From positions 29,502,580-29,566,579 of the forward strand of contig NC_088678.1 of assembly GCF_950023065.1 (NCBI RefSeq): DNA of 64,000 nt. The letters are read 5' to 3'. Below are positions 34,986-46,239 of this stretch, in pieces; the stretch's first letter is position 1, and each line of letters begins with the position of its first letter. Under the pieces are notes generated by a model. The model ran no database searches. It had not been told where the DNA came from and was given only the letters and a program-made list of their open reading frames with translations. Position numbers and translations under genes: made by a program. The stretch comes from Planococcus citri (Eukaryota; Arthropoda; Insecta; Hemiptera; Pseudococcidae).

Positions 34986-36320
34986 GATGATATTTTGAGA
35001 ACTGGAGAAAGGGGCTCCTGGCACGACTTTTTTTTACTAACATGCTTGGATAAATTTTTCTCATGAAACCCGACAGTTACAAATATTTTTTTTCACAAGT
35101 AGGTATAAATAAGAGCTCTTCCTTTTGATCCACTGGTTAGTCAAGGGTGGAGATATTATGGAGCTAAAATTGGTATATAAGTTGATTTTACCTAAGTAGG
35201 GTCTTGACTGAAGTGTTCGAACTAGAAAGTTCACAATTTTGAAGATTTTGTCTGAATTTCGATTTTTTTATATTTTGTAAAATTGGAGGGCTCACCGGCA
35301 CCACTTATTTTTTACTGTGGGGGGGGGGGGTGAAAATTTCATGGCGTTTTTTCTCACCCGAGGTAACAACTTTAGTGGGTGGGGATGGAAAAAAACGATA
35401 AAAATTCCCTTTAAAAGTCTTACGTGAGAACCTTTCTAGTCTCTTAACCTCCAATTTTACTCATTTTTTCACCAAATCATGAGAACCTACCCATATAGAG
35501 CAGCTTTTAGAGTGGGTTCATTTTTCAACATTTTTTTTTGAAATTTTATGTAACTTGGCAAAAAAATAATTTCTATAAAAATGACCTCAACAAGACGTAG
35601 GAAAAATTTCAAGTTTTTGAGTGAATGCTTATATTGCCTACTTCCCTTACCTCTCAGAACCCTTCTTTCCACAAAATGTAGGTGTACGTATATATGTGAT
35701 CAAAATGTTGTAAACACGATTGAAGGCATTGTATGTATTTCGATATTCGGTTCATCTTTTCAATTTCAGTGTCCTTTGTTGCCCTTGAAACGTTTACAAA
35801 ATTGATCTCAGGGATCCTAAAATCCGTTAAAAATAGCCGAATCTTTTATGCGAGACTCTTTCATGCGGACAACTCGACTGCTGGAATGTCAGAACAGGTT
35901 ACATAATTTACGCAGGTGACCCTAAACTGTACGAATATTTCGCAAAGCTTTATTGTACATAGTCTAGACTATAGCATAAGGAAACAGATAGCAGCATAAT
36001 ACAAGCAACAGCTGACAGATGTTTAGACTGTTCTAAGAAATGGTACAAATTTCACCGGCTGAACATCTCTCCATAGGTAGGTAAAGGTAAAGGTATATCC
36101 TCGTGGTATCGTAAAATAGCCCAAAAGGTGATTTTTCATCTCTTTGTACGGTAAGATACCTCTATAAACCTACCTGTACCTTATTCAATTATTCAAGTCT
36201 TTTCGACACTGCGTTCCCTATAGGTAAGTATATTTGAAAATTGAATCACGATGAAGAAAACCTCTAATCTCAGATTTTGACGAATTTTTAATTCGATTAA
36301 AATAATATTTCGCGTTTCAG
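34986..36320. other. Noncoding; nothing recognised
   Basis: Includes a G run at about 35320-35331 and the inverted counterpart of the 32.24 kb word at 35350-35372. No gene was seen. Confidence 0.4.
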
Positions 36321-36341
36321 CGACGACGACGACGACGACGA
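36321..36341. repeat. (CGA)7 microsatellite
   Basis: Seven perfect CGA units. Similar CGA or ACG runs occur at about 5692-5720, 48588-48601 and in the tail of the SINE at 61287-61299. Confidence 0.9.
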
Positions 36342-37320
36342 TAGTGAAATACTAAAAATGATATTAACATCGAGTAAAATGCGAAAAAGTTCGACGAACT
36401 TTTTAAAAAATTAACATGTAACGACGGAAATTTCTCTTTCAGCCTTGATGCAAGATTGATGCCTGCGATAAAAAAGTTGAAACTTTTAATACTTTATTTA
36501 TTTTTGAAGAAACAATTTATGTGAGACTCTCAAATTCTATAATAGCGAAGAAAGAGTTTTGATCGAGAAGAAAAAAAGTGTTTTTTGATAGCGAAACGAG
36601 ATAAAATAATAAAAAAAAATAAATAAACATTCGGGCCGACTACGCGCGTAATCTACGATTGATTTTTTTTTCGCGACTGCTCTCTTAATAATTCTGTACA
36701 CGCGGTAATGAAATCGAATATGAAAGCATGTCAAATATAGGGACTGACAGTTTTTAACGAAGTTGGCGTTTTATGTATACGGGGTACGAACGTTATTATA
36801 TATGCTCGCCTTTTTACGTTAGTTTTTTTCCCCCTCGTCTTTTTTCCGCTCAGAAGTCTTTTGTATTCGACGAAATGTACAACGAAATTAGTAAACAAAG
36901 TGTCCATTGTTGTCAAATACACGAGTTTCTAATACTTCCAATATCGATGAAAATGAATTTTAAAATTGGGTTGTTGCGAAAACAATCGACGTCTAAGGAT
37001 ATCGATTACTTTGAAATGAGAAAATTTCCAATACGAGGTGTTGAAATTTGACGCCGCATCGTTTTCGACGTTCTATACTCGAAATTATTGTTTGTATTTT
37101 ATTAGCGGTTCGATTCGCGTTGTTAAGCCCAAGGAAACATAAAATATCGACAGTTGACGGCAGTACGACGAATAAGAAAGAAAAAATACACTCGAAATTG
37201 AACCCTCGCCTTTGTACAGATTCTTTCTATTAACCCTGGGATATTCTTGACACGAGCTTAGAATGTTGAACCTTTCTTCGAGATTTTTTCTTTCATTCGT
37301 GCTACTGTAATTGTACATCT
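36342..37320. other. Noncoding; nothing recognised
   Basis: Short overlapping frames on both strands at 36537-37318, none with a recognisable domain. Confidence 0.35.
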
Positions 37321-38205
37321 GCCAGTAATTAGCAATTATTCTGATTTTTAAAAAAATTTCAAGTTCAGGAACCTACCTAATTAAAAAAATTAAAAATAGG
37401 AAAAAATAAAAACATTTTTGACTACCAAAGCTTTTATGGCGAAAAATTGTCAAGGGTAGTCCCCTAAATAATTCCTGAGAACTACAATCCCACAGACCTC
37501 TAGCTAAATTTTTTATGGGGGGGAATGAACCCCCTCAAAATTAGCCCCCGCAATGAGGTTTTATGAAGTTTTTCACCCCCATTTCCCCAACTTGTGACCC
37601 AAGCACAAAAAGAGGTTTTATGAAAGTTGTTCTACATCAAATTTCTCATCAGACGACTTATGAACCAACTTCATATCCTTAAAGGGTGTGGACCTATACA
37701 GTCGATCAATCGCACATTTAGAGGGCTAAAATCCACAATTGGGGGAAAGCTCACTAGGAATAGTTGGGGACACCAAGATTCGTGTTCAGGGTATAAACAT
37801 AGGCCAATATAACAAAATTCAGCTTGTCTTCGAGCCTTTTTCTATGACACCCCCCTTTTTTGCTAATTTTCGTTGGCTATTCTTGGACTTTCCTACCTTC
37901 TCTCCTGTTGATCCTACGAAAAAAATCTTCAAACAAAAGTTGTAGATATTTTAATGTAGAACTCAAGTGTATACATATATGTACATTACTATTTTTTTCA
38001 ATAAAATCAAACCCTGGAGAGAAAGCGAGCAAAAATCCATGGGGGGGGGTTCATAAAAAATTTAGCTAGGGGTCTATGAGGTGGTAGTTCTCAGGAATTA
38101 TTCAGGGGACCACCCTTAACAATTTTTCGTCTTAAAAGCTTGGGTAGCCAAAAATGTTTTCATTTTCAAAGTATGATGCTAATTAGTAATTTGCCTCCAC
38201 TAAAA
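37321..38205. mobile_element. Foldback (long inverted repeat) element
   Basis: The left arm (about 37321-37520) includes ACATTTTTGACTACCAAAGC, CGAAAAATTGTCAAGGGTAG, CCTGAGAACTAC and CTAGCTAAATTTTTTATG. The right arm (about 38035-38205) is the reverse complement with scattered changes; the left arm has about 55 extra bases. The outer ends share TAATTAGCA. The interior of about 500 bp repeats AGAGGTTTTATGAA-like words and has no coding capacity. Precise ends and target duplication are not clear. Confidence 0.65.
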
Positions 38206-40087
38206 TGAAATTCATGTCTCATTAACTTGGATTCATCGTATTTGTCTCCCTTTCGATTGGTTTAGTCAGGATCAAATCTGAAATTTCCTCTGTATCTATT
38301 GATTAGGTAAGTAGGTACCATCAAGGCGAACAAAAAAGGTCCTTTTACAAAACAGACCATCTCTAAAACTGAAAGTGAGCTATGGACGAATGAATTTAAA
38401 AGGGTGCCTTTAAAAAGTTCCTCGAAATCGCAATAGATTATAGCCTTTAGCTCATTCAATTTCAAAGATAGGCAACGCAATTTCACAAGATGACATATTT
38501 TGCTTATTTTGAGAAGTTAAACAGACACACGAAGTCAGCTTCAAAGTTTACAAAATTTCAATTCTGGAAAATTTTGCAGAACATGAGGGGGAGGGAAATT
38601 TTCAATTTTTTTGAAATATGTATTTAAAAAAATGAGTAATTTTCTATAAAACTAATTCTTTAAAATTGAATGAATCATGACTTTTTTGCATTTTTTAAGA
38701 AAACTCTTAAAAATGATTGGTACTTTTTAACTTCAAAGAGAGAAAAATGCAATTTGTAACGTTACTATTTATGAGCTTGATTTTTAAATCATGATTACTA
38801 GTAATTAAAATGTGAAAACGAAGAAGCCAAACAAATATTGAAAAAAAGTCTAAACGCAAATAACAATAACAACAACACTATAAAAACTTGAAAATTTGTT
38901 TGAATTCAAAAAATATTATTTTACAAAATCATCATTTTCATACATTTAAATAAATTGGCTCAAAATGAAAGATTTTTTTTTTCGATATTTGAAAACAAAA
39001 ATTTTCACATAAAAAAATGAGAAAAAGTCAAGAAAAGTTTAGGAAAAAGTGAGGACAATCACTGGTGTTTGAAAAAAATTGATAGAATTAAAAAAATTGA
39101 ATTTTATTATTTGATAAAATGCTCAAGTACTGATTCTTTAAATTTATTGACGAAAAACACTTTTAAAATATAAAAAAAAGAACTACAACTAAACATTCAA
39201 AAAAACGGAACATTGTAAGCAAAGTAAGTACATATTTTTCTGTTGTTTTTTTCTTCTTTTTTTAAAAATATTCCTGTGCCACTTTTGAAAAATTGTAGTT
39301 TTTTGAAAAAAGTTTACAATTTTGCGATTCTTTAATGAAATGTAAGATTTATCATAGGTATTAATTTGTAAAACTAAAACATTTTCTTATTTTCTCTGAT
39401 TTTTTTTTTGTCATATTAGAACATCTTGTTTTGTTTAGTTGCCTTTTTTGTTTCCTAATTTTGTTTTCAATTTTTAGATTTCAATGAAATGCTAATAATA
39501 TCAAACTTGTTTGGGTGTGTATGTATTTTTAAACATTTTTTTTAGCGTTTCCTTATCCAACTCTAAAGTTGAAATTGAAACCTTTTTTCATTTTTTCTGA
39601 GTATTGAATTTTTTTTAACGTGAGGTAAACGACCTGGAAATTTTCAAGCTTAAAACTGAGTTTCAATTTTTAATTAATGTTTTTTTTTTGTTTTTTTGTA
39701 ATTTGAGGTTATTTTTTGGGTGGCTTTTCCTCTTAATTGAATTTAGATATTTATTTTCTTCTAGAAATGACACTTTCTGATTTTAACGAAACCAAGCTAG
39801 ATGGAAAGGGTATGCCCTAAGACCCCCATAACCAAAACTTCTGGCCCCAAAATCAATTTTTAATTTCTGTCAAATTTTCGAAAATTAAAAAAAATAAAGG
39901 AATTTTTTTACGGTCGATTTTCAAACCTTTTCATGTATTTCGTATAAATTGTTTGAGTGTCAATGTGGATAATTCTTTCAATTCAACTTCCACACATCAT
40001 CAACCATTAATTTTGACTTTTTGAGCTATTCTGGAGCCTCCAACGATTTTTCAATTTTCTCCAGAAACCGAGAATGGCCTTAAATTA
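38206..40087. other. AT-rich noncoding DNA
   Basis: Dominated by A/T homopolymers and words shared with other AT-rich stretches; for example 38360-38480 resembles 47.24-47.34 kb (CTCTAAAACTGAAAG, CTTTAGCTC, TCAAAGATAGGCAA). The part from 39.95 to 40.08 kb shares TTCTGGAGCCTCCA with the following element and with 61.65-61.75 kb (inverted). No gene. Confidence 0.4.
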
Positions 40088-41460
40088 TCCTTACAAGGGA
40101 ACCTCTTGAGGTGTCACACTCCGATTTGCACGGGATCACGATTTTTGGAAAGAGCATAGTCTAAAACCTCCAAAACCAAATTTTCAGTTGTCCAAGTTCA
40201 TTTTTCGATTTTTGGCGAATTTTTGAAAATTCAAAATTGACTGTTTTTGGCGATTTATGCTTTTTTTTAAAAAAAGTACGTACTTGATCAATAAAAATGG
40301 TCAAAATAAGTCCCAAAACTAATATTAATTAACCAAATCCAAATTTCACCATTTCCAGCCATTCTGGAGCCTCCAGCGCGATTTTTCAATTTCTCCAGAA
40401 TTTTGAATTTGCTCCAGAAGGCGTGAATATGCAGTTGGGCAGCTAAAAATCGAGTTGTATATTACACTCGACCAGTTCAACGAGTTTATTCACATTTGAG
40501 CCGATTTTGAGAGGAACACCTCAAAAGTGGCTTTTTGACCAGCTTTTTTCAAAATTAAAAAATCCAAAAAATCCAAAGCTTCCAGTTTGTGTGGAAATTT
40601 TCAAAATTCACGCGAATCGCTGCATTTTGTCCAAAACTAACCCCCCAAATCCAAATTTCACAATTTCCAGCTATTCTGGAGCCTCCAGCGCGATTTTTCA
40701 ATTTCTCCAGAATTTTGAATTTGCTCCAGAAAGCGTAAATATGCAGTTGGGCAGCTAAAAATCGAGTTGTGTATTATACTCAACCTGCTTAACAAGTTTA
40801 TATACATTTGAGCCGATTTTGGGAGTGACACCTCAAGAGTGGTTTTTTGACCAGCTTTTTTCAAAATTAAAAAATCAAAAAAATCAAAAGATAACCGTTT
40901 GTGAGGAAATTTTTGAAAATGCGAATCGCTGTGTTTCTTCAAGAACTAACCCCCGGAGCGCAAATTCTACCATTTCCAGCGGTTTTGGAGCGAGAGTGAC
41001 ACCTCAAAAAATCACTCTTGATGTGTCACTTTCAAAATCGGCTCTAATGTGAATAAACTCGTTAAACAAGTCGAGTGTAATATAAAACTCGATTTTTAGC
41101 TGCCCAACTTCATATTCACCCTTTCTGGATCAAATTCAAAATTCTGGAGAAATGGAAAATCGCGCTGGAGGCTCCAGAATGACTGGAAATGGTAAAATTT
41201 GAATTTGGGTAAATAATATTAGTTTTGGGACTTATTTTGACCATTTTTACTGATCAAGTACGTACTTTTTAAAAAAAAGCATAAATCGCCAAAAACAGTT
41301 AATTTTGAATTGTCAAAAATTCGCCAAAAATCGAAAAATGAACTTGGACAGCTGAAAATTTGGTTTTGGGGGTTTTAGACTATGCTCTTTCTAAAAATCG
41401 GGTCCCGTTCAAATCGGAGCGAGACACCTCAAGAGGTTCCCTTGTTAGGACCTTTTCTGA
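40088..41460. mobile_element. 1.37-kb foldback element with long inverted arms and an internal direct repeat
   Basis: The left end TCCTTACAAGGGAACCTC and right end GAGGTTCCCTTGTTAGGA are inverted copies, and the inversion continues for about 430 bp per arm (40088 to about 40520, and about 41020 to 41460), including AGCATAGTCTAAAACC, AAAAGTACGTACTTGATCA and CTGGAGCCTCCAGCGCGATT. The centre holds a second copy of about 310 bp of the left arm in direct orientation (about 40660-40970 repeats about 40350-40660). It has no coding capacity. A transcript through it would form a very long hairpin. Confidence 0.8.
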
Positions 41461-44400
41461 CTGATTCACTTTGCTTTAAAAAAAAAGAATATTTTTATGT
41501 ACTTCATAAAAAGTTTGAAAATCATCTCAAGTGTACGTAAAACAGTTTTTTTGATTTTTTTTTAAATTTTCAAGATTCTTCATAGTTCATACACCCATTT
41601 AGAGCTTGAAATTTTTTTATTGGAGTTTTAGAACATGTTTTTTTGATCTCACTTTATTTTTATTTTTATTTTTTTCAAATCGAAGAGTAGTGGGTATACC
41701 GGTTCAAAGATTCCCTTTTAACGATAATCGTCTACTCTTTCAACTAACATATTGAGAAGAAAATTCACCAAATTGAATTACATTAAAATTTATTCAAAAG
41801 AATGCATTGAATTTTCCGATTATGAATTTATGATTAAATTAGGCTGAAAATAATGGAATACCGAGTTGTTTCTGCGTGCAATGTAGTGAAAAACTCCCAC
41901 ACTTCAGTAGTTATTCGTCCGAGAATAATAAGATCGAGTTGAAAATCGATACTTTTTAAATAAAATATCGCCTTAGACAACTACATACCTAGACCCAACC
42001 TACCTATACCTACATTTGAAAAATTCGCCACAAAAAAATCCTACTGCTTCATTTTTCATCCACTCACCGTGAATTTTCAGCCAATAACCATATTTTCCCC
42101 GCAGACAATGAAATTTCACAAACGCGATAATAAAATTTACAATCTGCAATCACCTCGTTCAACCTATCTATATAAAGCCTACCAGCGAAAGTTCGAACCG
42201 TCGTCGATAAAATTACAGATACAAAAATAAAATACAATTTACCGCACAAACGTTGAAATTTTTTTCATTCGTCTTAGCCGAAGTTTAATTAACTTAATTC
42301 GATGATTTAGCAATAGTTTACAATTCAATATCCGTTGGCGCGGATTTAATCAGGTAAATAGAAAACGTAATTTTTGTGAATTCATCGTTACACACGTTAA
42401 AGTTGCATACTTGCGTCGCCGTAAATAATTTACCTCGAGTTGTTGGATGCAGGAGACGCCTACGCCAGAAATCTAATTATACTTAACGAAAGTATTTTCC
42501 ACCGTCTTCAACGCGCGTATAAGGAAAACTTTTTCGTGAGAACGAACGGTGACGAACGTCGGGTGAAATTGGTTTTTCGGGATAATTTTCCTCCATTTTT
42601 TTTTCCTTCGCCGTTATTCGCAGCTCGAAGAGCGCGCGGGTGAGCATTTTTCTGGCGAGTGAAAAACTTGCGTAACAAAATAATGAATATTCTTTGGTAA
42701 TTATTTCTGCGCGATAAAACGTTTAAAAGAAAAGCTGTTTATGGAGATGGTCTTTCGGGCTTTCGAGTATTTAATCCGGTATATCTTTCGTTTCGTTTTT
42801 ATTGAAATCGTTGCTGGAGATAAGAATTGAATTAATATAAATAATAATCCCTTTTTTAAATATTATTTTTTCCAGATTCATCGTAATATCGTAATACGCT
42901 TAAGTCCTTGTCCTGTGTAGTGGAAGTATTCTGTTACTTGATCAATGACAGAGGGAAAAAACACATTCTATATAGCATCTCTATGTAGGTACTTTGGTTA
43001 TCTGTCGTTTTATACTGTAAGTATATAAAAATACCTCTCGGACGATTTATAATTCTGCCATAAATAACGTCAAAGGACACGCTATTAGTTCATTGACCAT
43101 GTTATAAATTAAAAACCACCGGCTTGGCGATGGAGATTGGCGACGAGCGAAAGTCTTCGATGAGTTTATACATACTGAAGTCACCGTTGTCTTCGCAACG
43201 TTCTGCAGTCTCCCAAAGATCGACAAATTTCCACTAATTGGTGGTCTTTTGATTATACTCAGGCAGTTGAAATAGGCTTTTGTCTGGTACTCGTTTTTTT
43301 TTCTACCTATAGTATCAGGCCGGACGTCGAATCGAGTTCGAGGGGGTAAAAGGTACCTATATGGAAATTTAAACGATACGCCGAAATAGCGATCTAGGTA
43401 TACCTGTCGCAGTGGCAGCTCTGCCTGCCTCTCTACTTCATGGGTGAACCCGTCTCTCAGAGCATTCATTAATGTCTAGACAAGAACGAGATCGAATCAC
43501 AGACGACCTTGGTCGCTTATACCATTTTACAGCGGTTCCGCTGGTTTCGTTATGCTCATACTCTCTGGTCACTTTTTTTTCTACGTCCTCCGACCTAGGT
43601 AGGTATACCTACTGTACCATCTTACAATACTCATCCAGCTCCAGCTCCAACTCTCCAGCGAGCGTCCCTGCTGCAACATTCATTTTTCAATTGGATACGA
43701 AGAGCTAGTTTGAATATACATATAAAAGTATTCGTCGTTCTCGAGAACATCGACGAGTATTGTATGAAGAGAATATTCCAAATAGTCGAGCATTTTTGAA
43801 ATGATGAAGATCGACGATGACGAATATCTAGACGATCCCATGCGAAGTGTAAATTGAGCAGGTCAGTTCTTCGTCGTAAGTTGTGAGCGCAAGAGTTGGT
43901 GGTACTAATCTGTAGAAGAGGTGTACCTTATGTATTCGGATTCTTCTAAACTGGTTTCTCTCACACAAAAGATTACTAACCTCTTCGCCATAGTGAATAG
44001 CATTCGCCTTACAGACGTTCTTTCCACATTATAATTTTCGATTGTTTTTTTCTTTCTTTCATATTATTCGAGTTACGTAAATAGTCTCGAAAGTTTGACT
44101 TGAGCGTTTTTAACCGTTTAGGTAATTGAAATTCATTATAGTCTGGGAATCATAATGCGCGAATTCGAAACTGCAGCGAACCAGTTTTTTTGAACGTATT
44201 ATTTTCGACTGGTATGGGTTTTCTACGAGCAAACACGAGTGTCTCGATGAAAAGTACGGCCAAAAATCATGGGCTCATTGATTATGGAGGGCGGAGAGCT
44301 GAGAATCAAGCCTCCACTTTTTTTTCTACAGGAGAATTTTTGTAAAAATTGATACAACAGGAAAGAAGTTGAGAAACCTGCGGGAAAAGTAGTGAAAATA

Positions 44401-44640
44401 TAATGAAAGAATGAGGTCAACCCTCAACGAATTCGGATGGAAATTATGATGGTAATTTTGCTGGATCATCCATGATCCAAGGGAACAGGTGACAAAAGTT
44501 TGAGTAAAATTGGAGAATGCCACTTCACTTTTGGTCCGAGTTGATGTAAAGTGGTCCATATTAGGTCTATGCCTACTTAAAACTGAACATGGCTACCTTA
44601 AAAAACACTCACGCATTATGCGTGAGAAAACCGATTTTTC
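41461..44640. other. Noncoding, partly CpG-richer; nothing recognised
   Basis: From about 41.9 kb the DNA looks single-copy with more CpG. A 140-codon frame at 43047-43469 (minus) and a 67-codon frame at 42440-42643 (plus) match no family I know and have no clear splice context. Several short GTAGGTA and ACCTA strings are present. Confidence 0.35.
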
Positions 44641-44713
44641 TTCAAATACAAATCTTTTATGAACAAACTGAATCACTTTTTTGAAACATTTGTATAGCAA
44701 TTTCATCTGTTTT

Positions 44714-46230
44714 CAATCGAATCGAATCATTTACGAACGATTGGTGATTAAATAAATTTATTGATTTCTTGGTGAATCATTCGCAAACCGATCGATTAAT
44801 TTACGATTGATTCGGTTTTTGTGAAACTTCGAATAATTCACAACCGATTGGCGATTGAACAAACTGATTGATTCCTAGGTGAATCACTCGCGAACGAATT
44901 GAACTTTTTAGTGAATCATTCGCGAACGAATTGATTTGTATGTGTGACTCATTCGCGAACGAATCGATTAATTTACTTGATTTTTGGCGAATCATTCGCG
45001 AACGAATTGATTCATAATCGCGAACGAATTGAATAATTTTTAGTGAATCATTCGCGAACGACTTGAATTTTTTTAGTGAATCATCCGAGAACGAATTGAA
45101 TAATTTTTGATGAACCATTCGCGAACAAATTGATTTGTATAATTGACTGGTTCACGAACGATCGATTCATCTATTTAATTTTTTATGAATCATTCACGAA
45201 CGAATTGGATAATTTTTGGTGAATCATTTGCAAACAAACCAATTCTTGGTGAATCATTCGTGAACGAATTGATTTATAATCGCGAACGAATTAAATAATT
45301 TTTAGTGAATCATTCGCGAATGACTTGAATTTTTTAGTGAATCATTCGCGAACGATTTAAATTTTGTAGTGAATCATCCATTTTTGATGAACCATTCGTG
45401 AACGAATTGAATAATTTTTGGTGAATCATTTGCGAACGAACCAATTCTTGGTGAATCATTCGCGAACAAATTGAACAATTTTTGGTGAATCATTCGCGAA
45501 CGAATTGATTCATAATCGTGAACGAATTGAATAATTTTTGGTGAATCATTCGCGAATGACTTGAATTTTTTAGTGAATCATTCGCGAACAACTTGAATTT
45601 TTTAGTGAATCATCCGCGAACGAATTGAATAATTTTTGATTAACCATTCGCAAACAAATTGATTCGTATAATTGACTGGTCTGCGAACAAATCGATTCAT
45701 TTCCTTAATTTTTGACGAATCATTCACGAACGAATTGAATAATTTTTGGTGAATCATTTGCGAACGAACCAATTCTGAATTCTTGGTGAATTATTCGCGA
45801 ACAAATTGAACAATTTTTGGTGAATCATTCGCGAACGAATTGATTTATAATCGCGGACGATTTGAATAATTTTTGATTAACCATTCACGAACGAATTGAC
45901 TCTTATAAGTGACTCGTTCGCAAACGAATCGATTCATTTGCCTAATTTTTGATGAATCATTCACGAACGAATTGAATAATTTTTGGTGAATCATTCGCGA
46001 ACGAATTGAACAATTTTTGGTGAATCATTCGCGAACAAATTGAATAATTTTTAGTGAATTATTCCCGAACAAATTGAATAATTTTTAGTGAATCATTCGC
46101 GAACGAATTGATTCATAAATTGAAGAATTGATCAATTTGTTCGTGAATGATTCCCTTAAATGAGTTAATACTCTAACGAACAATTCGCTCAAAATTGAAT
46201 CAATTTATACGTAAACAATTCGTTTGAAAA
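44714..46230. repeat. Minisatellite of about 30-34 bp units based on GAATCATTCGCGAACGAATT
   Basis: Dozens of tandem variants of TGAATCATTCGCGAACGAAT followed by TGAATAATTTTTGG or a shortened linker. The palindrome TTCGCGAA sits at the centre of each unit. A longer phrase containing GATT.GTATAATTGACTGGT recurs at about 44930 (variant), 45125, 45660 and 45890 (variant), with its neighbours in the same order, so a higher-order repeat of several hundred bp is present. Inverted words flank the array: ATCTGTTTTCAATCGAAT at 44709 and its near reverse complement ATTCGTTTGAAAACAGAT at 46208. Confidence 0.9.
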
Positions 46231-46239
46231 CAGATCCAC

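Noticed and set aside
43047..43469. 140-codon minus-strand frame
   Set aside because: No family recognised, no splice context, and overlapped by frames on the other strand; a chance frame in CpG-richer DNA is as likely.
44714..46230. CRISPR-like array of about 30-bp repeats
   Set aside because: The linkers between TTCGCGAA blocks are themselves repeated and AT-rich, not unique spacers; a minisatellite.
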